DNA of 64,000 nucleotides, from contig CADARP010000008.1 in assembly GCA_902790325.1 (NCBI GenBank), positions 1 to 64,000 on the forward strand, read 5' to 3'. A program made the position numbers and the translations under genes. This DNA is from Oscillospiraceae bacterium. Lineage in GTDB: Bacteria > Bacillota > Clostridia > Oscillospirales > Acutalibacteraceae. Position 1 is the first letter of the stretch. Every line of letters begins with the position of its first letter. Shown here piece by piece: positions 1 through 8,343 of the stretch. The notes beneath the pieces were generated by a model, which saw only the letters and a program-made list of their open reading frames with translations, did not search any database and was not told the origin of the DNA.

Positions 1-2
1 AC

Positions 3-83
3 CGTTTCCCTATGCGCCCCCTCGGCTGGAAAGCTCCTATCGATTTCGTAAACGCCTTTATTCGCAACGGCGAACTTTTTTAA
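3..83 (+). CDS. C-terminal end of an unidentified gene (cut by left edge)
   Basis: One frame stays open from the left edge to a TAA at 81-83 and would encode about 26 residues ending in IDFVNAFIRNGELF. The next gene starts after a promoter, so a gene end is expected near here. The ending could be an amphipathic tail like those on other exported proteins of this window; the piece RPLGWKAP also vaguely recalls the end of IS30-type transposases. A second frame is open to position 95, so even the choice of frame is uncertain. No function is assigned. Confidence 0.35.
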   Translation, partial: RFPMRPLGWKAPIDFVNAFIRNGELF

Positions 84-148
84 TCTCCTTTTTGTAACAC
101 ATCATTGACAAACCTACATATCTTTGATCGGATCATATCAAAAAACAG

Positions 149-177
149 TTGATATTGTGTCCATCATGTTTTATAAT
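149..177 (+). promoter_or_regulatory. Promoter of the endonuclease I gene
   Basis: TTGATA at 149-154, a 17-nt spacer and a perfect TATAAT at 172-177, about 45 nt before the start codon at 222. A TTGACA at 105-110 has no matching -10 box at the right distance. Confidence 0.7.
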
Positions 178-221
178 TAAGAGTAAATTTCCAATCAGGA
201 GTTAACGAGGAAAGGGTTCCA

Positions 222-2279
222 ATGAAAAAAGCATCTCTGACAGAAAAAGTCAATCGGATCAAACGGTATGCCGCCTTTGCAATGGCGCTGCTGCTGTGTC
301 TGAGCGGCGTATTTGCCGGTGTACCGGAGGCGATGGCCGCCTCTCCCCTTCCGCCGTCAAACGACGAACCCCGCCACACGGTCTGCCATACGCTCTCCGC
401 GCAGGCGCAGACGTATTATTCCGGCGATCACAGCTACGACGCGCTGTGCGCACTTTCCGGCGCAGACGACAATACCGACAGCGCCGCCGCGATGCGGGAC
501 AACGCGCTGTTCGACGCGCTGCATGCGCTGATGGCGGACACGCACACATTCTACACGACTTACAGCGGGTATCAGGAGGGGTCGCTCGCGTATTACTGGA
601 CGGTGACGGATTCCGTCGCAAACAGCAACACCTACGTGATGTTCTATTCCGATTTCCCGTCGACGAACGAAGGCGTCAAACTCAACCGCGAACATGTATG
701 GCCGAAAAGCCGCGCGTCCTATGCCACATCCCGCGGCGGCGCGGATCTGCACCACCTGCGTCCCTCGGCGGAAAGCGTCAACATGGCGAAATCCGATCAC
801 ATGTTCGGCTACATCGACGGGACGTATTCCGCAGGATATGAACCCGGCGTGATCGGCGGCAGCACGCTTTACTATTTGATGGAGCCGGACGATCTGTTTG
901 AATGCAAAGACGACGTGAAGGGCGACGTGGCACGCATCCTGCTGTACGTCTATTGCCGCTGGCTGCAGCCGAATCTCTATTCCGACGTGGCGCCGGAGAA
1001 CCTCCCGGCGATGGATGAGGACGATACCGCAAACAACGGCAAACGCGTGATCGAGAGTCTGGACACGCTGTTGAACTGGTGCGCGCTGGACCCGGTTGAC
1101 ACCTGGGAAATGGAGCAGAACGACCGGATCCAGGAGATCCAGGGCAACCGGAATGTCTTTATCGATTATCCGGAGCTGGCGTGGAAACTCTTCGGCCGAT
1201 CCGCGCCGAACGGCATGACCACCCCCACCAAAGCAGGCTGCACCCACGTCTGGCAGGAAACATCCCGGCATGAAACCTGCGCCGGAGACGGAACCTTCAC
1301 GCTTTCGTGTTCCGTCTGCGGTGACGTTTATTCCCGCCGTCTTACGCCGCTTGCGCACACAGACGCCGACGACAACGAATACTGTGACGTCTGTGAACAG
1401 CCCCTTGCCGTTTTTGCCGACCTGAAACCGGTTACAACCCTCATCGACGGGATGCATTTCGTTGTCTGGAATCCTGCTTCCGGTCTGACCGTAGGCCGCA
1501 ATGCCACCAAGGATCACAAGCTGGAGACTTCCGCCGCGCACCCGCACGACAGCGTGCTGCACCCGCATGACGACAGCGCCGTGTTTACCGCAAAGCAGAC
1601 GACCGGCGGCTGGTACTTCCTCTGCGGCGGCAAATATCTCGCAAGCGCCAAAACCGGCACCCGCCTCTACTGGAACGCGGAGCCGAACGAGTACAGCATC
1701 TGGAACCCGGAAGAAACCGGAACGGACGATCTCGTCTATATCGTCAATCTGAACGCGGCTTATTACGGAAAGCCGCAGGCGCTGGAATACTATAGCAACG
1801 AGTTTACCTGTTTCTCCAAAGGAACAGCCGACGCTTTCCGCTTCCGCATATTCGCCGTTCCGGATCATGTGTGGAGCGAACCGGCCGAAACGCTTGCGGC
1901 GACCTGCGAATCCGCGGGCAGTACGCGTGAGGACTGTGTCCTGTGCGGCAAAACGGAATGGACGGAACTGCCCGCGCTCGGGCATGCGCTGCAGAAAACC
2001 GAAGCGGTTCAGCCTACCGCGACTGCCGAGGGAAATATCGAATACTGGACATGTACCCGCTGCGGCAAGCAGTTCTATGACGCCGAAGGCACGCAGAAGG
2101 TCGAAGACCCGGCCGCGCTGATCCTTCCGCCGGATAACAGTTGTCCGCTGTGCGGCAGGACGCACGACCGCTGCGCGTTCGACCGGTGGATCGGACAGAT
2201 ACACATGCTGCTTCACCGGATTCGCAACCTGTTTATCCGAATCTTCCGAATCAACACTCCCGCTGTTTCCGCACCGTGA
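222..2279 (+). CDS. Secreted endonuclease I family nuclease with C-terminal Cys-rich modules
   Basis: Exported non-specific nuclease of the endonuclease I/EndA family (His-Asn metal finger fold). Residues 1-40 form a signal peptide with a basic start, a hydrophobic core and an AMA-A cleavage site. The catalytic core is about residues 75-325: REHVWPKS holds the likely catalytic His158, and DLHHLRPS follows at 176-183. After about residue 340 come Cys-pair segments (CTHVW, CSVCG, CDVC, CVLCG, CTRCG) typical of clostridial surface proteins. The last 45 residues are a CPLCGRTH motif followed by a Trp/Phe/Arg-rich amphipathic helix. The start is set by the GAGGAAAG just upstream. Likely role: breaking down extracellular DNA for nutrients or biofilm turnover. 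The nuclease assignment is strong; the role of the C-terminal modules is unknown. Confidence 0.88.
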   Translation: MKKASLTEKVNRIKRYAAFAMALLLCLSGVFAGVPEAMAASPLPPSNDEPRHTVCHTLSAQAQTYYSGDHSYDALCALSGADDNTDSAAAMRDNALFDALHALMADTHTFYTTYSGYQEGSLAYYWTVTDSVANSNTYVMFYSDFPSTNEGVKLNREHVWPKSRASYATSRGGADLHHLRPSAESVNMAKSDHMFGYIDGTYSAGYEPGVIGGSTLYYLMEPDDLFECKDDVKGDVARILLYVYCRWLQPNLYSDVAPENLPAMDEDDTANNGKRVIESLDTLLNWCALDPVDTWEMEQNDRIQEIQGNRNVFIDYPELAWKLFGRSAPNGMTTPTKAGCTHVWQETSRHETCAGDGTFTLSCSVCGDVYSRRLTPLAHTDADDNEYCDVCEQPLAVFADLKPVTTLIDGMHFVVWNPASGLTVGRNATKDHKLETSAAHPHDSVLHPHDDSAVFTAKQTTGGWYFLCGGKYLASAKTGTRLYWNAEPNEYSIWNPEETGTDDLVYIVNLNAAYYGKPQALEYYSNEFTCFSKGTADAFRFRIFAVPDHVWSEPAETLAATCESAGSTREDCVLCGKTEWTELPALGHALQKTEAVQPTATAEGNIEYWTCTRCGKQFYDAEGTQKVEDPAALILPPDNSCPLCGRTHDRCAFDRWIGQIHMLLHRIRNLFIRIFRINTPAVSAP

Positions 2280-2369
2280 GGATTGCTTATTCCCCCGGTC
2301 GACGCAGAGTGATTCGATAAAAACACGTAATCAAAAAACACCTTTTTTGAAAGAAAACAGGAGCTGATT

Positions 2370-5300
2370 ATGAAACGTCAAAGAGTAGTATCCGTTTTGC
2401 TGGTTCTATGCCTGCTGCTGGGCTCGATGCCCGCAGTCGCGCTGTCGGCGAACGCAGAAGAAGCGCAGAACCCGCAGTCGATCGCCGGTGATGCCGGCAC
2501 ATCCGACGGCCTTGAATCAAGCAGTCTGACGACGGGGAAGGGACTGCGGTCAGGCAGTACAGGCAGCGCGCGTGCCGGCAGCTACCTCCTGACCGTTCAG
2601 GCGCTCGGCGCGAACTTTGCGCAGTATCACGATATGAAGGTGGTCGTCAAGGACGCCGCCGGCCATGATCTCGGCGTGTTTGATCCTGCCGCATACGGAG
2701 CGGATACCGAAGGACTCGACGAATGGGGCGTCAAAGTGATCCCGGCGACCTTCAGCGCTTCGCCTGCTTCGATCACGATCACCTGTTATTATCAGTCGAC
2801 AGACTGGGCAAATTATGAAAAGATCACATACGCGGCGCCCTTTTCGGAATGCTGTGTGGACGAGACCGCAACAGTCGAGTCCATGGCGCAGGATCCCGGC
2901 ACATACGTTTCGTTCTGCCGGTATTCCATCGAGTGTCTAGAGGACGGATCTCCGGTCCCCTACGTCGACGCGAACGGAACCAACTGTATTCGGGAGTCCG
3001 CGGTCTGGTTCAACGGTGTGATAGAGGAAAGCGGATGGTACGTGGTGCGCGGCGCTTTTACGGGAAACATTATCCCGATACAGGGCGAAGACGTCAATCT
3101 CGTTCTCTGCGACGGGGCAACGCTGAACGCAAAAGACGGCGTTCGGCTCTCTCAAGGTACATCGCTGACCATCTGGTGTCAGAAGGGCGGCAGCGGCAAG
3201 CTGTCCGCCATCGGCTATCTCGTGAAGGGTCAGTATTACGACGGCTCGGCGAACCAATACAGCCCGGGCATCTACGTTCCTGCCGGATCGAGCCTGACGA
3301 TCAACGGCGGCACGGTCATCGCCAAGGGACAGATCAAGTGCGCAGGCATCGGCGGCGGCATCGGTTTGGACTTCCTGCCTGACAGCGGCGCGGTCACAAT
3401 CAACGCGGGAATCGTGGAAGCCTACGGCGGCGGCAGCGACCTCAACACCTCCGGCGGCGGCGCGGGTATCGGCGGCGGCTACCGCGGAACGAACGGCCCG
3501 ATCACGATCCGGGGCGGCTCCGAGGGCGGACAGACGTTGGTTATCGCCAAGGGCGGCGCCATGGGCATCAACGGGAATTTTCTGGAAGAGAACGATGACG
3601 GTCACGAGGACCACGACGAGTTCCCTTTAGGCACACGCCACGGGGCAGGTCTCGGCAGCGGCACCGAAGGAGGAACCAGCGGCGAGATCATCATTGAAGG
3701 CGGTACGGTCGAAGCCGTAGGCGGCGCAGGCGGCGCGGCCATCGGCGGCGGCTACAAATGCGGCAGCGGCCCGATCACCATCAGCGGCGGCATCATCAAG
3801 GCGAAAGCCTGCGTATCGTTCGGCAACGAACCGGGCGCCGCGATCGGCGGCGGTTTCTTCGGTAAAAACGGTCCGATCACGATCACCGGGGGTGAAGTGA
3901 CGGCCGAGACGACCAATCCGCGCAAGCCGTGGGCGGAATACATCACCTGGGCGAACCACCGAAACCTCGCCGCAGCCATCGGTTCCGGCGGTGATAAGGA
4001 TCAGGGCGATAAGATCACGATCTCCGGCGGCACGGTCACCGCGATCAGCCACGGCGTCGGCGCCGGGATCGGCGGAGCCGTTAACGGCGGAGAGATCGAG
4101 ATCGGCGGCGACGACACGGTGGTTGTCGCTTCCAGCATCTGCGGCGCGGGTATCGGCTGCGGCGGTGAATTCCCGGGCGTTTCGGGATGGCAGGGCGACG
4201 GCTATAACGGCGGCTCGATCACCATCAACGGCGGCATGGTCTACGGTGTTTCCACGTATGGCGGCGCCGGGATCGGAACCGGCATCGCCGGGCACGGCGG
4301 TTCGATCACCATCAACGGCGGCATCGTCGCCGGGTACGGCGGAGCGGATCACTATTCCTGGTATGACGAAACGAATCGCAGCGGAAAGATCGTCGGCGTC
4401 ATCAGCGGCGGAATGGGCGGCGGGCCTTACAACGTGATCTTCCGGACTGCGAAAGGCATGATCGAGGATCTGATCATCGACTGGATCTTCTCGCGCGATT
4501 ATATCGGCGCCGGGATCGGCGGCGGATGTCTTGGCGACGGCGGACGGATCCGCATCAACGGCGGCACGGTGATCGCGAAGGGCGGTTCCAATGCAGTCAG
4601 CGCCATCGGCAACGGTCAGGACTGCGATAAAGCGGTCGATCTGCAAATCTATGATTACTCTGCGGTGTCTTACGGCAATTATCACGGCAGCGACGTCCAA
4701 CTGGAAGGCTGTACGCACAATCCCCCGAACACCGACAGGGTCGATAAAGTCAAACAAAACGCCTATGCGGCAATCGAGCCGGACGACATGGCGGTTACGT
4801 TTGACATGGGCGGTCACGGCGCCGCACCGGCAGCACAGACCGTCTTACGCGGGGAAAACGTGACCAAGCCCGCCGACCCCTCGGCCGACGGCTGGTTCTT
4901 CGACGGCTGGTACACGGACGGCACCTTCGCGACGCCTTTCGATTTCACCACGCCGATCCTGACTCCCGTCACGATCCATGCGAAATGGATCCGGACATAT
5001 CCGGTCAAAGTGCAACTGAACTGGCCGGACGGCGCCGAAAAGCCGGAATCCGTTTCGGTCCGGTATCAGAATCGCTATTCTGCCGAAGGCGTCCGAACGG
5101 GGACGCTCACGCTCCATGACGCCAACAACTGGTCGGGTAACGTCACACTCTCCGAAAACAGCGTGCTGACGCTCAACGAACAGGTTCCGTACGGTTTCTT
5201 CTTCGGCACAGGCACACTGGAGGGCGTCTCGGCTGCCCCGAAAGCGCTGATCGCCGAGGGAGATTCGGTCACGCTCAATCTGCGTACGCTGACGCTCTCG

Positions 5301-7832
5301 ACCGAGGAAAAGAACGCACTGCTGTCCGGCAGCGGCGTCCTGCGGCTTACCAACAACAAAGCGCGCATTTATTCGGCGCATGCCGAATGGGATATTCCGA
5401 AGGCCAATTACAAGCCGGCGACCGTTGCCGCTGTGCTGCAGCACCGGAACGGCACGGCGTGGGAGACGGTGGAAACGGTCGAACTGACCGAGACGAACGC
5501 ATACACCGCATCATTCTCTCCGATCCCGGAAACGCCGGGTATGGACGATTCTTACCGCGTCCGCGAGCTGGATAAGGACGGCAGCGTCGTTCTGAACAGC
5601 ACGGACGACGGCGGCAGCGCCTCTCCGACGGCAGCTCTTCATATCCGTCCGTGGACAAGCACGGAGATGGATATGGACTATCAGGTCTCCTATGCACAGA
5701 ATGCGGACGGAAGCACCGTCGTGACCAACAGCGCGGGCAAGTATTTTTACGTCCGGATCGTATGGGACAACATAGACGATGAAACCGACAAACCGGATGA
5801 AGTCAACGTACATCTTCTTGCGGACACGGCGCTGGCATCCACCGTGACGCTCAGCGAAGAAAACAACTGGGAAGCCGTCTTTGAAGGCCAGATGCATGAC
5901 GCAGACTATCGGATCCGCGAGCAGAACGAAGATTACAGCACGGTCTATATGACCGGAGACACAAGACCGTCGTTCGATTCTCAAAGACCATTTGACAAGG
6001 CCTGGTACACCGTCACAAGAAACGGTAAGACGCGGATCTTCGAGTACGACGTCTCGATCGAAATGAGCGAAGACGGCCGATCTGCCGTGATCACAAATAC
6101 CAAATCCGGCGTCATCTACGCCGTCCGGAATATCTGGAACGCTCCGGAAGACAGCCCGTGGCCCAGACGCATCTTTTCGGTCAAGGCCGTGCTGCAGCGC
6201 CGCACCGTTGACGATCAGGGTATCGTGAGCTGGGAAGATGTTGAAATGATCGACCTTTCCGCGTACGAAACCGAAACGGAAGGCAGATTCGGCGCGATCC
6301 CGATCGGCAGCGGATTCCGTGACGAGGACTACCGCGTGCGCGAGTGGGCGAAAAACACGGATTATTCGGCTTACGCAAGTTACCCGTTCCGGATCGACGC
6401 GGAGACAGACGATCCCGGCGCCGACGGCAGGCTTCTGCTTGCGCTGCAGGATGGGGATAACACAAACGCGCAAGCGCCGCATTACTCCGTGGAAGTCAGA
6501 GAATGGTCGGCTGAAACAACAGACTGGGTGTATTCGCGTCCGACAGGCTACACGGCGACATATGCGCGGGACGCGGACGGCAACTTCCTCATCATCAATA
6601 CAGAGGATGGAACAGACCCCATCGAGGTGCCTGTCGAGCACACTTGGGACACACCGTCCTATGCGTGGTCATTCTCGGATGAAGCCTGGCGCTGCACCGC
6701 AACGCTCACGTGTGTGGACGACAGCAGCCTGACGCAGACCGAGACAGCGGTCGCCGCATACGAGGTCACCACGGAACCGACCTGCACCGAAGCGGGCGAA
6801 ACCACCTACACGGCAACATTCGAAAATGAAGCGTTCGAGACGCAGACACAGACGCTCGCGGACGTCGCGCCCACCGGACACCTCTTCACATGCTACGTCT
6901 ACAACAAAGACGCGACGATCGAAGCCGACGGAACCGAGACCGCAATCTGCGACCATAACTGCGGGTTGACAGATACCAGAACTGCCGTCGGGACCATGAT
7001 CGTGCTCGACGAGATCAGTGTGACGATCGACGACGGGATCGGCGTCAACTTCCTGCTCGGTCTCGACGATCCGTCGCGCGAAGGCGTGGAGAGCGTCACC
7101 GTGACCTATAAGGACTTCAGCGGCAATACTGTGACCCAAACATACGCAAAGAGCGAGCTGCCCGCAGAGAACGGCAAATACAAACTGACCGTGCGCGTCG
7201 CACCGGCGCAGCTGGCGGACAAGCTGACCGTCTGCGTCGGCGGCAAGCAGCTCGAACAGTCCGTTCTGGGATACTGCGAAGAACTGAAAGGCAGCGATTT
7301 CGCGCAGAAATATAAGGACGTCGCGCTCGCGCTCGAGCAGTACGCGCAGGCGTCGAACGTCGTATTCAACTACACGGCCGATGCGATCACAGACATTTCC
7401 GCTCTGGACACGGATGCGATCAACGCATACACCGGCGCGGTGTTTGCGGACGGCACGGGCAAAGTGACCGGCGCGTCGTTCATGGCGCTGACGAAACCGG
7501 AGTTCCGTTTCTATACCGCGAACATCGACGAGCAGACGGCGTATGATTACAACGAGGCCGGCGTCACCGCGGCGATGGACGGCGGCAGCGACACGCTGAA
7601 CGCACGTTTCGTCAAAAAGGCGGACGGCGCAGTTTTGATCGAAGTGACCGGCGTTTCCGCCGAGAACATGGACAAGACGATCACCGTCACAATTTCCGGT
7701 CTCGGCACGATCACGTTCAACGGCAACGCGTTCGCCAAGGCGATGACAATGAGCAGCAGCCCCGCACAGCAGAACCTCGGCGCGGCGCTCTACAACTACG
7801 GCGACGCGGCAAAGACCTGCTTCGGCGCATAA
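2370..7832 (+). CDS. Very large secreted repeat/adhesin-like surface protein
   Basis: 1820-residue exported protein of unknown function. Residues 1-30 are a signal peptide (MKRQRVVSVLLVLCLLLG, then ALSANA). About residues 310-745 hold many glycine-rich units of the type GGSITINGG followed by GAGIGGG, which should form a beta-helix-like rod. About 808-873 is an InlB B-repeat (Listeria-Bacteroides/Flg_new type: VTFDMGG to GWYTDG to IHAKW). About 874-1420 contains four Cna-B-like segments, each opening with an aromatic strand (VQLNWPDG, AEWDIP, IVWDNI, NIWNAP). About 1423-1540 is a Cys-rich TATFENEAFETQT-type module, and 1544-1820 a conserved clostridial C-terminal domain. There is no LPxTG motif and no obvious membrane anchor. 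AGGAGC precedes the ATG. Most likely a surface adhesin or matrix protein; the neighbouring small peptide gene is probably co-transcribed. Confidence 0.85.
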   Translation: MKRQRVVSVLLVLCLLLGSMPAVALSANAEEAQNPQSIAGDAGTSDGLESSSLTTGKGLRSGSTGSARAGSYLLTVQALGANFAQYHDMKVVVKDAAGHDLGVFDPAAYGADTEGLDEWGVKVIPATFSASPASITITCYYQSTDWANYEKITYAAPFSECCVDETATVESMAQDPGTYVSFCRYSIECLEDGSPVPYVDANGTNCIRESAVWFNGVIEESGWYVVRGAFTGNIIPIQGEDVNLVLCDGATLNAKDGVRLSQGTSLTIWCQKGGSGKLSAIGYLVKGQYYDGSANQYSPGIYVPAGSSLTINGGTVIAKGQIKCAGIGGGIGLDFLPDSGAVTINAGIVEAYGGGSDLNTSGGGAGIGGGYRGTNGPITIRGGSEGGQTLVIAKGGAMGINGNFLEENDDGHEDHDEFPLGTRHGAGLGSGTEGGTSGEIIIEGGTVEAVGGAGGAAIGGGYKCGSGPITISGGIIKAKACVSFGNEPGAAIGGGFFGKNGPITITGGEVTAETTNPRKPWAEYITWANHRNLAAAIGSGGDKDQGDKITISGGTVTAISHGVGAGIGGAVNGGEIEIGGDDTVVVASSICGAGIGCGGEFPGVSGWQGDGYNGGSITINGGMVYGVSTYGGAGIGTGIAGHGGSITINGGIVAGYGGADHYSWYDETNRSGKIVGVISGGMGGGPYNVIFRTAKGMIEDLIIDWIFSRDYIGAGIGGGCLGDGGRIRINGGTVIAKGGSNAVSAIGNGQDCDKAVDLQIYDYSAVSYGNYHGSDVQLEGCTHNPPNTDRVDKVKQNAYAAIEPDDMAVTFDMGGHGAAPAAQTVLRGENVTKPADPSADGWFFDGWYTDGTFATPFDFTTPILTPVTIHAKWIRTYPVKVQLNWPDGAEKPESVSVRYQNRYSAEGVRTGTLTLHDANNWSGNVTLSENSVLTLNEQVPYGFFFGTGTLEGVSAAPKALIAEGDSVTLNLRTLTLSTEEKNALLSGSGVLRLTNNKARIYSAHAEWDIPKANYKPATVAAVLQHRNGTAWETVETVELTETNAYTASFSPIPETPGMDDSYRVRELDKDGSVVLNSTDDGGSASPTAALHIRPWTSTEMDMDYQVSYAQNADGSTVVTNSAGKYFYVRIVWDNIDDETDKPDEVNVHLLADTALASTVTLSEENNWEAVFEGQMHDADYRIREQNEDYSTVYMTGDTRPSFDSQRPFDKAWYTVTRNGKTRIFEYDVSIEMSEDGRSAVITNTKSGVIYAVRNIWNAPEDSPWPRRIFSVKAVLQRRTVDDQGIVSWEDVEMIDLSAYETETEGRFGAIPIGSGFRDEDYRVREWAKNTDYSAYASYPFRIDAETDDPGADGRLLLALQDGDNTNAQAPHYSVEVREWSAETTDWVYSRPTGYTATYARDADGNFLIINTEDGTDPIEVPVEHTWDTPSYAWSFSDEAWRCTATLTCVDDSSLTQTETAVAAYEVTTEPTCTEAGETTYTATFENEAFETQTQTLADVAPTGHLFTCYVYNKDATIEADGTETAICDHNCGLTDTRTAVGTMIVLDEISVTIDDGIGVNFLLGLDDPSREGVESVTVTYKDFSGNTVTQTYAKSELPAENGKYKLTVRVAPAQLADKLTVCVGGKQLEQSVLGYCEELKGSDFAQKYKDVALALEQYAQASNVVFNYTADAITDISALDTDAINAYTGAVFADGTGKVTGASFMALTKPEFRFYTANIDEQTAYDYNEAGVTAAMDGGSDTLNARFVKKADGAVLIEVTGVSAENMDKTITVTISGLGTITFNGNAFAKAMTMSSSPAQQNLGAALYNYGDAAKTCFGA

Positions 7833-7844
7833 GGAGGAACGACG

Positions 7845-8003
7845 ATGAAAAAGACATACGAAAGCCCCGAGCTGCGCGTCGAACCGTTTGACGTCGAGAA
7901 CGTCATCACCGCATCCTCCGCAAATCCGATCCAGAACGTGCTCGACACCGTCGGCGACTTCATGGAGAACATGATCGATATGTTCGGCAGTTTGGGACAG
8001 TAA
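7845..8003 (+). CDS. Small peptide of the MKKxYxxP type, unknown function
   Basis: A 52-residue ORF starts 12 nt after the adhesin stop codon and has a near-perfect AAGGAGG ribosome site overlapping that stop. It begins MKKTYESPELRVEPFDVE, continues VITASSANP and ends in an amphipathic stretch (VLDTVGDFMENMIDMFGSL). From memory, short peptides with the pattern MKKxYxxP, Phe, then DVI(T/L)xS recur in Clostridia next to large exported proteins, but I know of no assigned function. It has no Cys or leader-like GG site, so a ripp-type precursor is not supported. The strong ribosome site, tight coupling and a terminator right after it make it a credible gene. Confidence 0.75.
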   Translation: MKKTYESPELRVEPFDVENVITASSANPIQNVLDTVGDFMENMIDMFGSLGQ

Positions 8004-8028
8004 CCGCAGCGGTGAGACACAGTACAAA

Positions 8029-8065
8029 ACCCGGCGCGTCAGACCACAAATCTGAAGCGTCGGGT
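8029..8065 (+). terminator. Terminator of the adhesin/small-peptide operon
   Basis: ACCCGGCGCGTCAGA at 8029-8043 pairs with TCTGAAGCGTCGGGT at 8051-8065 (13 of 15 pairs), with a 7-nt loop. The T-run after it is weak (TTGTG). Confidence 0.6.
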
Positions 8066-8120
8066 TTGTGCATTATGTACAATTTATGTGCAGCCGATTT
8101 GACAGATCGGGCATTGCGAA
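8062..8120 (+). repeat. Dispersed 59-bp intergenic repeat, copy 1
   Basis: GGGTTTGTGCAT to GATCGGGCATTGCGAA closely matches 10055-10114 (roughly four of five bases by eye). Both copies contain an inverted TGTGCA-N3-TGYACA and an AATT/GATTTGACAGATCGG block. Both lie in intergenic DNA upstream of a sigma-A-like promoter, about 90 and 30 nt away respectively. The function is unknown. Confidence 0.6.
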
Positions 8121-8208
8121 GACGGGTTGGTAAATCCGTCTTCTTTGTTTTCGGCGGGAAGGCGCAAAAACGCATACCCTCCCCCGGCAAACAAACCGCT
8201 CCGAAAAC

Positions 8209-8237
8209 TTGATTCTTACCCCGACTTCTGGTATGAT
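8209..8237 (+). promoter_or_regulatory. Promoter of the GPH transporter operon
   Basis: TTGATT at 8209-8214, a 17-nt spacer and TATGAT at 8232-8237. A ribosome site (AGGAG at 8261-8265) follows about 24 nt later. Confidence 0.65.
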
Positions 8238-8271
8238 GTATTTATCGGAATAATGCTATGAGGAGTGCGGG

Positions 8272-8343
8272 ATGATGAAAGATCTGCGTCAGGCAAAACG
8301 CCTGTTCGGAAAGGACGCGGCCGCGTCCGGGGCAAAGCGATGA
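8272..8343 (+). CDS. 23-residue leader ORF overlapping the transporter start
   Basis: The only good ribosome site of this operon (AGGAG at 8261-8265) serves an ATG at 8272 (or 8275), not the transporter. The ORF reads MMKDLRQAKRLFGKDAAASGAKR and its TGA overlaps the ATG of the transporter at 8340, so the transporter is probably translated by coupling. The peptide is basic and resembles no family I know. It could be a regulatory leader or simply a coupling device. The alternative, a GTG start at 8265 giving the transporter a 25-residue Arg/Gly-rich extension, is less likely because no ribosome site precedes it. Confidence 0.5.
   Translation: MMKDLRQAKRLFGKDAAASGAKR

Noticed and set aside
1-83. 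Insertion-sequence end at the left edge
   Set aside because: A short LGWKAP-like string alone is too little; no inverted repeats or more of a transposase can be seen, so it is kept only as an unidentified gene end.
3300-4620. Regularly repeated DNA resembling a tandem repeat or array
   Set aside because: The periodicity comes from Gly-rich protein repeats in a long open frame; spacing is irregular and there are no spacer-like unique units, so it is not a CRISPR array.
8265-8340. GTG start adding 25 residues to the GPH transporter
   Set aside because: No ribosome site precedes the GTG, the extension is Arg/Gly-rich and unlike the family, while a 23-codon leader with a good ribosome site fits the same DNA.
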